From positions 1-52,175 of the forward strand of contig LOET01000008.1 of NCBI GenBank assembly GCA_001515985.1: a DNA stretch of 52,175 nucleotides, given 5' to 3'. How positions within the stretch are numbered: position 1 is the first letter of the stretch; each line of letters begins with the position of its first letter. The notes below the pieces were generated by a model that saw only the letters and a program-made list of their open reading frames with translations, had not been told where the DNA came from and searched no databases. This document shows, one piece after another, positions 26,111 through 35,081 of the stretch. This DNA is from Sphingomonadales bacterium BRH_c3 (GTDB taxonomy: Bacteria > Pseudomonadota > Alphaproteobacteria > Sphingomonadales > Sphingomonadaceae). Both the position numbers and the translations under genes were made by a program.

Positions 26111-27565
26111 ATGGAACTCACCATTATCGGCATGGTCCAGATCCTGATCGGCACCTATGTCGTGCTGGCTGGCAGCGTGCGAGGCGCACTTATCTTTCTT
26201 GTCATCAGCGCGCTTCTTGATGGTTCCGCCGCCATTGCACTTCCTGGCTTGGGGGGCTCATCCATCCCGCCGGTTCAATTCGCGCTGCTGTTTACCAGCC
26301 TCAGAATTCTGGCTCCGAAGGGCGGCTATCTCCGCTTTTTGCCAGCTGCTGTGAGCGAGAATAAATGGATCGTCTTCTTTGTTTTATACGGCATGGTCTG
26401 CGCGTATCTGGCGCCGCGCATGTTTGGCGGCATGGTGGATGTTTTTCCCATGCGGCCGGACCCATCGATGGGCCCCTTCGACACCGTCCCGCTGCAGCCT
26501 ACCTCGCAGAACATGACCGCTGGCTTCTATCTGTTGGGCGCACTGCTGCTCGCAATCTCAAGCTATATATTTTGCCGTCTTCCTTCAGGTGGTGACGCCC
26601 TGGTCGCGGCGCTCATCCTCGCCAGCTGGCTTCATATAGGAACGGGTGTTCTTGACCTGCTGACACGCGGGACGAGTTTCGAGGTAATCCTCAGTCTATT
26701 CCGAAATGGCGGTTACACACCGCTCGATTTGTCCATTTCAGGCTTCATCCGCATCAGAGGCGTGCTTCCAGAGGCATCAAGCTACGCTGGGCTGGGCTTC
26801 ACTCTTTTTCTCGCGATGGCTGAATTGTGGTACCGGTCGATCCGGACAAGGGCAACGGGATTGGCGGCGGCGGCTCTTGCACTGATGCTGGTGTTAAGCA
26901 CCGCATCAACCGCATATGTGGCGCTTGGTGCCTACGCCCTGTTCTTCACATTTCGCGCAATGATCTTTCCTGCTGCAACCCCGCCCGGGAAATTGGCGCG
27001 CGCGGTAATTGCAGCCTGCGGTATTCTGTTCTTACTGGCCGTCCTTATGGCGACTATCCCGCGGCTGCCATTTGCCGTTTATGAGTTGATCATCGACATG
27101 ACAGTCGGAAAGCCAGCCAGCTTTTCCGGTCAGCAACGGCTGTTCTGGGCTCTCCAGGGTTGGGACAGCTTTATAGCGTCGTATGGACTGGGGATTGGCC
27201 CGGGCAGCTTTCGATCATCAAGCATGGTCACGGCCATCCTCGGTTCGACCGGATTGATCGGCATAGTAACATTTGGAATTTATCTGAAATCGGTTTTCCA
27301 GGCTTCGAAGAAGTCGACCTGGGGTATTGGCCCGATCCCTTACCAGTCCATCGGCGGTGCTCTGGCAACCGCAGCGGTGGTGAGCCTCGTTCCAGCGGCA
27401 GTATCCTCACCTCATGCGATACCCGCCGCCCTGTTTTCCATCATGGCCGGTGCTGCGATTGCCTTGCGTACGAGCTTGGCAGATGTGGCCGAAGAACTGA
27501 AACCCCCGTTTAGGGAGTTTCGCTGGGAAAGCCGGGTTAAGACGGAAAAGGTCACCACGTCGTGA
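26111..27565 (+). CDS. Wzy/O-antigen-ligase-like polymerase
   Basis: Integral membrane protein of 484 residues with about 11 hydrophobic segments. The large periplasmic loop contains FSGQQRLFWALQGWDSFIAS and YGLGIGPGSFRSSS, a pattern typical of the Wzy_C/O-antigen ligase superfamily. It probably polymerises the lipid-linked repeat units in the periplasm. A GAAGAGGG ribosome-binding site precedes the ATG at 26111. It lies between a GT4 and a FemAB-like gene in the plus-strand operon. Confidence 0.88.
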   Translation: MELTIIGMVQILIGTYVVLAGSVRGALIFLVISALLDGSAAIALPGLGGSSIPPVQFALLFTSLRILAPKGGYLRFLPAAVSENKWIVFFVLYGMVCAYLAPRMFGGMVDVFPMRPDPSMGPFDTVPLQPTSQNMTAGFYLLGALLLAISSYIFCRLPSGGDALVAALILASWLHIGTGVLDLLTRGTSFEVILSLFRNGGYTPLDLSISGFIRIRGVLPEASSYAGLGFTLFLAMAELWYRSIRTRATGLAAAALALMLVLSTASTAYVALGAYALFFTFRAMIFPAATPPGKLARAVIAACGILFLLAVLMATIPRLPFAVYELIIDMTVGKPASFSGQQRLFWALQGWDSFIASYGLGIGPGSFRSSSMVTAILGSTGLIGIVTFGIYLKSVFQASKKSTWGIGPIPYQSIGGALATAAVVSLVPAAVSSPHAIPAALFSIMAGAAIALRTSLADVAEELKPPFREFRWESRVKTEKVTTS

Positions 27566-27674
27566 CCCGCCCGCGCCTGCCCTGTCCCGCAGCCACCCAG
27601 ACAGCTGCCAGGCCCTGTCAGGCTCCGGGCCAAACTCTGGGCCGGGCACCCGCCGAATTCATTCGGATGGGAAA

Positions 27675-28796
27675 ATGAAAGCCATGCGAGGCCATTCTCT
27701 GCAAGCCAGCGAGCTTACGCCGGACCTGATCAAACTCTGGAAGGCCTGCTGCCGGGCAAATCCCCTCTATCACAGTCCGTTCTACTGGCCCCAGTTTACG
27801 CAGACAGTTGCCGAAGTCCGCTGCGATGTACGCATTGCCATTTTCGAACAACATGGCGACGTTGTGGGATTCCTGCCATTCCATCTTTTGCGGAGCGGCG
27901 TTGGCAAGCCGGTTGGTGGGCAGCTCAACGATTATCAGGGACCGATCTTGGCTCCAGGTGTGCGGATCAATCCGCATAACCTGCTTCAGGCGGCGGGAAT
28001 TTCCTCTTACGACTATAATCATCTGCCAGCCTCGTTTGAGGAACTGACTGCCGATGCACAGGGCAATTCAATTTCACCGCAGATGAATCTTGGCGACGGA
28101 TATAATGCGTTCGTAGCGCGCAAGGATTCCAGCTGGACCAAGGCAAAGCGCGAAATGCGCCGGCGAAGCCGCAAGACCGAAAAGGACATCGGGCCGCTCC
28201 GCTTCACATTCCACGATTCCCACGATAGTATTTACCGGCGCCACATAGAGATGAAGAATGCTCTTTATGAGCGAGCCGGCACGCAGTTTCGGATCAGGTC
28301 CGATTGGATTAGCGAAGTGCTTGAGAGGCTGCGTCATTATTCCGACCCCGAGTTTTCAGCCGTCATGACGACGCTACACGCTGGCGACAGGCTGTTGGCG
28401 GCGCATTTCGGATTGAGGACATCAAGTGTCTGGCATTGGTGGTTCCCGTCTTACGATCTTGCGGCCTACAAGCTTGGGCCAGGCATCAATCTGGTGGACC
28501 GATGCGCTATGGCCGCGGAGCAGCATGATATTGCCCTGATCGATTTCGGCCGGGGCGACGGTGCATTCAAATTGTTGTTTGCCGACCAGTATGTGGACCT
28601 GTGCGAAGGCGCGATCACGCGCCCGGGGAGCTTGGCCAAAATCCTCAGAACAGGAACCAATGCGGTGGTAACGGCCGCCGAGCGCCTGCCGCTTGGCCGA
28701 TTCGGCACATATCCCCGCCGTGCGGCAGCCAAATTCGTTTCAGGGGTGGTGTTGCCGAACGATGCCCAAACTGCCGGTGATCGGAACGTGCTTTGA
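27675..28796 (+). CDS. FemAB/BioF2-like GNAT acyltransferase
   Basis: Protein of 373 residues with the double-GNAT look of the Acetyltransf_6 (CelD/BioF2) family. An N-terminal half carries VVGFLPFHLLR. A basic linker (AKREMRRRSRKTEK) follows. The C-terminal half has AHFGLRTSSVWHWWFPSYD, AYKLGPGINL and the family hallmark DFGRGDGAFKLLF. Such proteins in exopolysaccharide loci are thought to transfer acyl or aminoacyl groups, but their substrates are mostly unknown. Decoration of the repeat unit is inferred. It overlaps the flippase gene by TTGA. A second member lies at 47032-48090. Confidence 0.85.
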   Translation: MKAMRGHSLQASELTPDLIKLWKACCRANPLYHSPFYWPQFTQTVAEVRCDVRIAIFEQHGDVVGFLPFHLLRSGVGKPVGGQLNDYQGPILAPGVRINPHNLLQAAGISSYDYNHLPASFEELTADAQGNSISPQMNLGDGYNAFVARKDSSWTKAKREMRRRSRKTEKDIGPLRFTFHDSHDSIYRRHIEMKNALYERAGTQFRIRSDWISEVLERLRHYSDPEFSAVMTTLHAGDRLLAAHFGLRTSSVWHWWFPSYDLAAYKLGPGINLVDRCAMAAEQHDIALIDFGRGDGAFKLLFADQYVDLCEGAITRPGSLAKILRTGTNAVVTAAERLPLGRFGTYPRRAAAKFVSGVVLPNDAQTAGDRNVL

Positions 28797-30319
28797 ATCT
28801 GCGGCTGGGCGTAGTGCGCGGTGCATTCTCCCTTGGGGGCGCGCGCATTGCATCGAACCTGCTCAGCATCGGCGCGATACTTGTCCTTGCCAGGCTGTTG
28901 ACCCCAGAAGATTTCGGCATCGTCGCGATCGCGACAGCCATCCTCACAGTCGTGCAATCCTGCACCGAACTCTCGCTCAACAATGCCCTGATCCAGAAGG
29001 ACGAAGTCGACAGATCGCACATTGATACAGCGTGGACCATGGCACTGATCCGCTCGATCATCATCTGCCTGTTTTTCGCGCTGGCTGCCTGGCCATTGTC
29101 ATTGGTCTATTCGAACGCCGACATGGTCCCGGTCTTCATCGTTTCAGGGATCACCGGTGCGATGATCGGATTGCAAAACCCGCATATCTGGTTGGTGACG
29201 AAGAAGATGAGCTTCGCGTCCCTCGCGCTGGTGCAGTTTTCGCAGAAGGCGGCCGGTGTTGGCCTTGCAATCATTCTTGCACTGATTCTGGAATCATATT
29301 GGGCCATCATCGCTGGCAATGCATTTGGCGCGGTAGCCGCAGCCTTGCTGAGCTATCTGCTCATTCCCTATTGGCCACGTCTTTCGCTCAAGCATGTAAA
29401 GGAAATCTGGGCATTCTCGGGCTGGATTTTCCTCAACCAGCTGTTCGAAACATTGAACTGGCGGATCGACCAGCTGATCATCGGCCTCGTCGTTCCCAAG
29501 GCCCAGTTGGGTATCTATGCAATGGCTGACAATTTCGCGGTCATCCCAACCCGCGAAACCATACAGCCTATCAAGCACGCGCTTTTCCCGGGTCTTGCCA
29601 ATCTTTCGAAGGAAATGGCGCGGCTGACCCGGTCGCATCTGCTCGCACAATCCTCCATCGCCATGTTGATTGCGCCGCTTGGCATCGGCCTGGCGTTGGT
29701 AGCCGGGCCTGCAGTCAAGATCGCCTTGGGGGACCAGTGGCTGGCTGCGATCCCCTTCGTGGAGATTTGCGCCCTCTATTATGCTTTGGGTACCTTCACC
29801 GTGGGGCTGCAGCCGGTCGCCATGGCGCTTGGCAAAACGAAGCTGCTTTTCATCCGCCAGATCATCGCAGTATTCGTCAAGATACCCTTGATCATCGGAG
29901 GCTTGATTGGCGGAGGGCTGATTGGCGCAGCCATCGGCCGTCTTGTAAGCGAACTGATAACTGTGATGATCGAACTGCTGTTCCTGCGCCATCTCCTGAA
30001 TATCTCGGTGGCTCATCAGCTGAAGCATCACGGCTTCACAATCTGCGGTCTTGTTTCGATGACATTCGGGGTATTTGCTGTCGACCTTCTGCTCGCAAAC
30101 GCCAACGTCGGCGTCATGATCGACCTGGCCGCAAAAATTCTGGCGGGCGGCGCGTTCTATGCCGCGGCCATCTGCATGGCATGGCTCGCAACCGGACGGC
30201 CCGCAGGGCCTGTTACCGAGATCGTTACTCTGGTTCAGCGAGTTAAAGCCGGGCGGAGAAGCCGCCATGAGTCCAAGGCGCAAGCTGATGGTACCCTTGA
30301 CCAGAACTTGCCGAGTTGA
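28793..30319 (+). CDS. Wzx-type flippase (polysaccharide transporter family)
   Basis: Membrane protein of 508 residues with 12-14 hydrophobic segments. It starts with RLGVVRGAFSLGGARIASNLL and LARLLTPEDFGIVAIATAI, characteristic of the WzxC/PST branch of the MOP superfamily. It moves the undecaprenyl-linked repeat unit to the periplasmic face. Translation begins at TTG (28793), overlapping the TGA of the acyltransferase gene; no ATG or GTG fits the conserved N-terminus. It is the last gene of the plus-strand operon that begins at 20312, and converges with a GT8 gene 49 bp away. Confidence 0.92.
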   Translation: MNLRLGVVRGAFSLGGARIASNLLSIGAILVLARLLTPEDFGIVAIATAILTVVQSCTELSLNNALIQKDEVDRSHIDTAWTMALIRSIIICLFFALAAWPLSLVYSNADMVPVFIVSGITGAMIGLQNPHIWLVTKKMSFASLALVQFSQKAAGVGLAIILALILESYWAIIAGNAFGAVAAALLSYLLIPYWPRLSLKHVKEIWAFSGWIFLNQLFETLNWRIDQLIIGLVVPKAQLGIYAMADNFAVIPTRETIQPIKHALFPGLANLSKEMARLTRSHLLAQSSIAMLIAPLGIGLALVAGPAVKIALGDQWLAAIPFVEICALYYALGTFTVGLQPVAMALGKTKLLFIRQIIAVFVKIPLIIGGLIGGGLIGAAIGRLVSELITVMIELLFLRHLLNISVAHQLKHHGFTICGLVSMTFGVFAVDLLLANANVGVMIDLAAKILAGGAFYAAAICMAWLATGRPAGPVTEIVTLVQRVKAGRRSRHESKAQADGTLDQNLPS

Positions 30320-30368
30320 ATTGCCAGGCCGCGAGCACGCAGTGTCGCAGCATTGAGCTACGCGCGGG

Positions 30369-31469
30369 TCAGGCGAGGCCTATCGGACGGCCCTTGCCAT
30401 GCCCGTCCAGTACTCCTTCTGGCGGCCGGATGAAGCCGCGCTCGCCATGCGCTTCGGAAACAAGCGCGCGAGCCATGTCCTCGACATCCTTGCTGTTTCG
30501 CGGCGCCCAGGGAAGTTCGGAATTGTCGGAGCGGTGCCTTGGCACCTTCATCATATCCAGAACGACAGGCGCATAAAGCGCAAGCGCGTTGCGGATTTTT
30601 GGTGCGTAGCGGAACCTCAGAAAATCGAGCTGCGAGCGTATCTTGTCGCCAGTGGTTTGTTCAGGGATGAACCCCGACCAGATCGTATCTCGCAATTCCT
30701 CCCGGTACCATTGTGCCGCATCCGCCCACCGGGGTGGCCGCCTTTTCGACCAGGGCTTGGTCGAGGTATAATGTTCCAGGTATGGGGTCAGCTTGCCGCC
30801 GAAGTTGAGATAAGTCTCGTGCAGATTCCACCGCGGATCGAGTGGCAGCCACTTTCCTTCAAGGGCATGGTTGAGAGCGTCCTGGTCGGGCGCCTCCATG
30901 CAGCCTTCAGGGTTGTCGACCAGAAATTGTCGTGCGCGTTCGAGTGCGCCGTCCGCCAACAATTTTGGCCAGTCGAACACCATCACGCCTGACTGAAGGT
31001 AAGGGGCGTCATCAGACAGAAACAGGTCCCGGCGGCGTCGCCTGATGTTGCCGCTCAGGTAGTATACGAAATCGTGCACTGCGGCAGCGGGAAACCCTTG
31101 CAGGTCCAAGGCCAGCAGCGGCTCGATCGAGGCCATGATGCGCGTATCAGCGTCAAAATAGATCAGCCGATCGACTTCCGTACCGAAGATCATGTCGAAG
31201 TAGAGCCGCAGATAGGCCGCTCTAGGCCATCTCTGGTTGATCGGCTTGATCTGTTCATCGACGAAATCGGGGAGGATGATATTTGCCGGTACACCCTTGC
31301 TCTCAAAGAATGCCCGCGCCGCGGCGATATCCCCTTCGCTGACATCGCAACAAACCAGGTTCAGGCTGACATCGTATCCATCAGGCAAATGATCGGCGAC
31401 CGATTTGAGCTGGCAACAAGCTGCCGGCAAATAGCCGCTGTCCGTTGCCGTTGTAATCGCGATCTTCAT
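30369..31469 (-). CDS. Glycosyltransferase family 8
   Basis: Protein of 366 residues from the preferred ATG at 31469 (MKIAITTATDSGYLP); an ATG 24 bases upstream is possible. It has the GT8 fold features: a DxD-like metal site in LIYFDADTRIM, LYFDMIFG before it, and LQSGVMVFDW plus PDQDALN afterward. It transfers a sugar, often galactose or glucose, to a growing lipid-linked oligosaccharide. It is the last gene of a six-gene minus-strand operon that starts with the GT2 at 36840. Confidence 0.9.
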   Translation of the reverse strand: MKIAITTATDSGYLPAACCQLKSVADHLPDGYDVSLNLVCCDVSEGDIAAARAFFESKGVPANIILPDFVDEQIKPINQRWPRAAYLRLYFDMIFGTEVDRLIYFDADTRIMASIEPLLALDLQGFPAAAVHDFVYYLSGNIRRRRRDLFLSDDAPYLQSGVMVFDWPKLLADGALERARQFLVDNPEGCMEAPDQDALNHALEGKWLPLDPRWNLHETYLNFGGKLTPYLEHYTSTKPWSKRRPPRWADAAQWYREELRDTIWSGFIPEQTTGDKIRSQLDFLRFRYAPKIRNALALYAPVVLDMMKVPRHRSDNSELPWAPRNSKDVEDMARALVSEAHGERGFIRPPEGVLDGHGKGRPIGLA

Positions 31470-31520
31470 TTCAGCTGCGACCTCAAAAGGCATCCTTCTT
31501 GGACAGGTATCCGATTTCCA

Positions 31521-32753
31521 TCACAGGCATGCCACATCGCAGGAAACGCCCATATCCGAAAGCGACTGCGAAATCTCGCCCTCGTAGATCCGGTTCATGA
31601 CAATCACCAATCCCGGCTGTATCTTCACCAGCTGTTCTGGCGGGACAATCAGCTGGCCTGTCCCCGGCATGTAGTGATTGTGGCGATTGGGATTGATGTC
31701 AGTGACGAAATCGACCTGGTCGGCAATCCCAAGCGATGTCAGGAACGACACGGCCTTCGATCCTGACCCCCAGAGGACCACGGTCTTTCCTTCGGACTTC
31801 GCTTGCTGGACCTTTTCGCGCCAATGCTGCTTGTGAAGTTCGAGCCGTTCCGCAAAGCTGCGCACAAGATCGGCAAGTTCGTCGATCGCGGCGCGTGTCC
31901 CCGTTGCCGAATTCCCGGAGGAAGGCACCGCTTCGATCGTCAGGTACTGATCATCATATTCAATGGCGGTCCTTGTGACCTTGAAACCGCTCCGTTCGAA
32001 CAAGTGGCGAAGCGAACTCTCGGTGAAATAGGAACAATGCTCGTGGTAGATATCCTCGAAGGCGCAATGCCTGATGATCCGGTCTGCCTCGGGCACCTGG
32101 AAGAACACCACGGTCTGCCTGGATTCGTCCAGCCCGGCACGGATCGTTTCAATGAACTCGGAAGTTTTCGTGATGTGCTCCAGAGTCATCTTGCAGCACA
32201 GGAAATCCGGCTGGACCTGGCAATGCCGCGGTTCGAAATACTCGGGAATTAGCGTGACCCGCTCTGCACCGGGCACACCCTCGAGCCGCTCCGGCAGGGC
32301 GCTAGGGTCCACCCCCACGCCGCGATTTTCTCCCAGCTGCGAAAGCAGCACAAGAAACTCGCCCTTGCCGCAGCCGATCTCCATCACGTCCCGGCCGGAC
32401 AGGCCATGGCGTTCGATCATTTCCTCGGCAAGGTTGCGATGGAAGCGTGAGAATGTTGGCGAGAAGCCCTGGGTCTCCTCGTAACGCCCTGAATACTCGG
32501 TCAACTCCTGCTTGAAGCTGGCATTGTAGATAAAGCCGCAACCATGGCAAAAGCGCAGCGCGATGGAGCCCTTGTTGCAGTTCAGCGCCTCTTCCCGGGT
32601 CTCGAACAGGATGCAAGAGTTTGTGGGGACGTTTTCAACCTCATGAAAGAGCTCGGTCCTGCCGGATTTGCAAGTGGGGCAGGTGAACTGCTCTGAAAGA
32701 TCATCAGCTTGGGAAATGGTGTCCGCCGCCAGGAGGCTATCGCCCAGGTTCAT
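31521..32753 (-). CDS. SAM-dependent C-methyltransferase-type enzyme (first of pair)
   Basis: Protein of 410 residues with three parts. An N-terminal zinc-binding region (CPTC near residue 24 and CHGCG near 69), a central Rossmann methyltransferase domain with VMEIGCGKGEFLVLLSQLG, and a C-terminal domain starting VVLWGSGSKAVSFL. This layout belongs to NDP-hexose C-methyltransferases (TylC3-like; Methyltransf_13/14). A central EHCSYFTESSLRHLFERSGF is also typical. The ATG overlaps the stop of the neighbouring methyltransferase (ATGA). With the partner gene, the SDR and the RfbF gene it forms a probable CDP-sugar branch; which carbon is methylated is unknown. Confidence 0.87.
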   Translation of the reverse strand: MNLGDSLLAADTISQADDLSEQFTCPTCKSGRTELFHEVENVPTNSCILFETREEALNCNKGSIALRFCHGCGFIYNASFKQELTEYSGRYEETQGFSPTFSRFHRNLAEEMIERHGLSGRDVMEIGCGKGEFLVLLSQLGENRGVGVDPSALPERLEGVPGAERVTLIPEYFEPRHCQVQPDFLCCKMTLEHITKTSEFIETIRAGLDESRQTVVFFQVPEADRIIRHCAFEDIYHEHCSYFTESSLRHLFERSGFKVTRTAIEYDDQYLTIEAVPSSGNSATGTRAAIDELADLVRSFAERLELHKQHWREKVQQAKSEGKTVVLWGSGSKAVSFLTSLGIADQVDFVTDINPNRHNHYMPGTGQLIVPPEQLVKIQPGLVIVMNRIYEGEISQSLSDMGVSCDVACL

Positions 32754-34015
32754 GCGACAATCCTTGGATGTGGCACGGGTATGATGAACTGACCGCCTTG
32801 CGCCAGATAGGCTTGCTGCTGCGCGATGATTTCATCCGCGAAGTTCCAGGCAAGCATCAGGACATAATCGGGCTTGCGCTCGGCCAGAGCTTCAGGTTCA
32901 AGGATCGGCAGGTGGGCGCCAGGCATGAACTTGCCTTGCTTATTGACGTTGCGATCAACCACGAAGTCAATCTGGCTCCGGTCCAAACCGCAATAATTCA
33001 GCATGGTCGCCCCCTTCGCAGCGGCGCCATAGGCAGCGATCGAATGTCCCTTCGCCTTGAGGTCCGCGATAAGTGCAACCAGTTCCTTCCTAAGCGCATC
33101 GACCCGCGAAGAAAACTCGGCGAAGAAACTGGCCTGGTCGAGGCCAATCGCGCGCTCATGGGCAAGCATGCGGATGACGCTTTGCTCGACCCGCTCGCTA
33201 GGTTCGACGAAGATGCGCAGCGATCCGCCGTGGATCGAAAGCTCCTCGACCCGGTTCAGGAACAGTCCGTGCCTGCGGAACAGTTTGTCCAGCGCCGTAA
33301 GTGAGAAATAGCACAGATGCTCATGATAGATCGTATCGAACTCTATGTGCTCGATCAGCGGCAAGAGATAGGGCATCTCGATCACCGCTACACCTGTCGG
33401 TTTCAGGATCTTTGCTATCCCGGCCACAAACCCATTGGTGTCTGAAACATGTGCCAGGACATTGTTGCCATGCACAACGTCCGCCCGGCCATGGCTTTCG
33501 GCAAAGTCTGCAGCGAATTCCTCGGTAAAGAACTCGCACAAGGTCGGCACTCCGATCTTTCTGGCAGCAGCGGCAGGCCCGTCCGCAGGGTCGATACCCA
33601 TTACAGGGACGCAGTTCTCGACATAATTGCGCAGCAGGTAGCCATCATTGCTGGCGAGCTCGACCACAAGGCTCGAGGGTCCAAGCTTTCGCTCCTCAAG
33701 CTGTGCCAGCGCATTCGCACGCGAATGCTCCATCAAGGCTGGTGAAAAGGACGAATAATAGGGGTAGGCATCGGCAAACAGGATTTCTGGCGCGACTGTC
33801 TCCAGGATCTGGACAAGCGAGCAGTCCGGACAAAAAGCGACAACGAGCGGAAATGTAAGCTCAAGCTCTTCCAGCATCTCTTGCGTCAGGAGCCTGTCGG
33901 CCAGCGGTGTGGAGCCCAGGTCAAGGAATGGTTCGAGCGAATTTCCGCCACAGGAACGGCAGCACGTTTCGGTGCGCGAATATTTGCCGGGTTGTTCCAG
34001 GAAAATCTGGTTCAT
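32750..34015 (-). CDS. SAM-dependent C-methyltransferase-type enzyme (second of pair)
   Basis: Protein of 421 residues with the same three-part layout as its neighbour. The zinc region is CCRSCGGNSLEPFLDLGSTP with later CPDC, the methyltransferase domain has VVELASNDGYLLRNY and GIDPADG, and the C-terminal Methyltransf_14 domain has IAAYGAAAKGATMLNYCG. It is closer to the standard TylC3-type sequence than the first member. Start: ATG at 34015, six bases after an AAAGG site; the preceding ATG (34018) is too close and a TTG at 34036 lies inside the SDR gene. The pair may methylate successive intermediates, or one may have another function. Confidence 0.88.
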   Translation of the reverse strand: MNQIFLEQPGKYSRTETCCRSCGGNSLEPFLDLGSTPLADRLLTQEMLEELELTFPLVVAFCPDCSLVQILETVAPEILFADAYPYYSSFSPALMEHSRANALAQLEERKLGPSSLVVELASNDGYLLRNYVENCVPVMGIDPADGPAAAARKIGVPTLCEFFTEEFAADFAESHGRADVVHGNNVLAHVSDTNGFVAGIAKILKPTGVAVIEMPYLLPLIEHIEFDTIYHEHLCYFSLTALDKLFRRHGLFLNRVEELSIHGGSLRIFVEPSERVEQSVIRMLAHERAIGLDQASFFAEFSSRVDALRKELVALIADLKAKGHSIAAYGAAAKGATMLNYCGLDRSQIDFVVDRNVNKQGKFMPGAHLPILEPEALAERKPDYVLMLAWNFADEIIAQQQAYLAQGGQFIIPVPHPRIVA

Positions 34016-34025
34016 CATTAACCTT

Positions 34026-35081
34026 TCAGGCGGCAACCATTTGCCGGACGGGAAAAAGGTCCTCGCCCACAGTACCCTGGGCGATCCTCTGCTTCATGTG
34101 GGCAATGCGTTTGAAGCGGGGACCCTCGAAGTCCTCGAGAGTCAGGCCGCTGGAAACGAATGCATCGTAGAGTTGCTCAACGCCGCGGCGGCACGTCCAT
34201 TGCGGTTTGAAATTGTGCAGCTTTCGCGCAATATGGTTGCAGTCGACCCGGTAGTTACGCACATCGGGGCTTGCGCCGGCGGAAAAGCCGATCCGCGAAT
34301 TGGGCACCACATCACGGACTATTTCTGCAATTTCCCTGATCTGGTAGTTTTCCGAGGTTTGGCCGACATTGAACACCTCGCAGTGTACTTCGCTGCGATC
34401 GGCTTCAAGGCTGGCAACATAAGCCAGCGCTATATCCTCGACATGGACGATCGGGCGCCAGGCGCTGCCGTCGCTCTTGAGATGGACTTCGCCAGTCGTA
34501 CAAGCCCAGGCTGTCAGATTGTTTACGACGAGATCGAAGCGCAGCATCGGCGACAAGCCGTAAGCTGTCGATGCGCGCAGGAACGTCGGGCTGAAGCTTT
34601 CATCGGCATAAGCCTCGATGGAAATCTCCGCCTCGACCTTCGAGACGCCATAGGGCGTTACCGGGTTGAGCGCCCCGCCCTCGTCGATAAACCCATCGCC
34701 CGAGGCGCCATAGTTGGAGCAGGATGAGGCATAGATAAAGCGGTGTACGCCGGCCGCCTTGGCCAGGCGGGCGAGATCGATCGAGGCCTTCGAGTTGATT
34801 TCCTGCGTAAGGCCGGGCCGGTAATCGCCCAGCGGATCGTTGGACAGGCCCGCAAGATGGATGATCGCATCGAGACCGCGCAGCTTGTCTGCGGCAAAGG
34901 GATCAAGCACGAATTCCCTGATATCTCCCCCGATCGAGGGAATCTCGGCGGTCTCCGGAAGGAAAAAGCAATCCTCGAATAGATTGCTGTCAAGGCCAAC
35001 TAGATCATGACCGCGCTCCAGCAGGCGTCGGGTCAGCACCGTACCGATGTACCCGCGGTGCCCAGTCAAAAGAACTTTCAT
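34026..35081 (-). CDS. NAD-dependent sugar epimerase/dehydratase (extended SDR)
   Basis: Nucleotide-sugar enzyme of 351 residues. The NAD-binding site is GHRGYIG at about residues 7-13. The catalytic pair is YGVSK (Tyr-x3-Lys), preceded by YASSCSNYGASGDGF, and a downstream W-R-P-I-V-H-V-E-D segment is usual in the family. It starts at ATG 35081; the longer open frame upstream runs inside the RfbF gene and is not conserved-looking. The RfbF gene overlaps its first 77 bases. It likely acts on the CDP-sugar made by RfbF, as an epimerase, reductase or dehydratase; I cannot tell which. Confidence 0.87.
   Translation of the reverse strand: MKVLLTGHRGYIGTVLTRRLLERGHDLVGLDSNLFEDCFFLPETAEIPSIGGDIREFVLDPFAADKLRGLDAIIHLAGLSNDPLGDYRPGLTQEINSKASIDLARLAKAAGVHRFIYASSCSNYGASGDGFIDEGGALNPVTPYGVSKVEAEISIEAYADESFSPTFLRASTAYGLSPMLRFDLVVNNLTAWACTTGEVHLKSDGSAWRPIVHVEDIALAYVASLEADRSEVHCEVFNVGQTSENYQIREIAEIVRDVVPNSRIGFSAGASPDVRNYRVDCNHIARKLHNFKPQWTCRRGVEQLYDAFVSSGLTLEDFEGPRFKRIAHMKQRIAQGTVGEDLFPVRQMVAA

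Noticed and set aside
29294-30283. Minus-strand open frame of 329 codons opposite the flippase gene
   Set aside because: It is antisense to a clear Wzx-type protein and has low-complexity, non-protein-like content.
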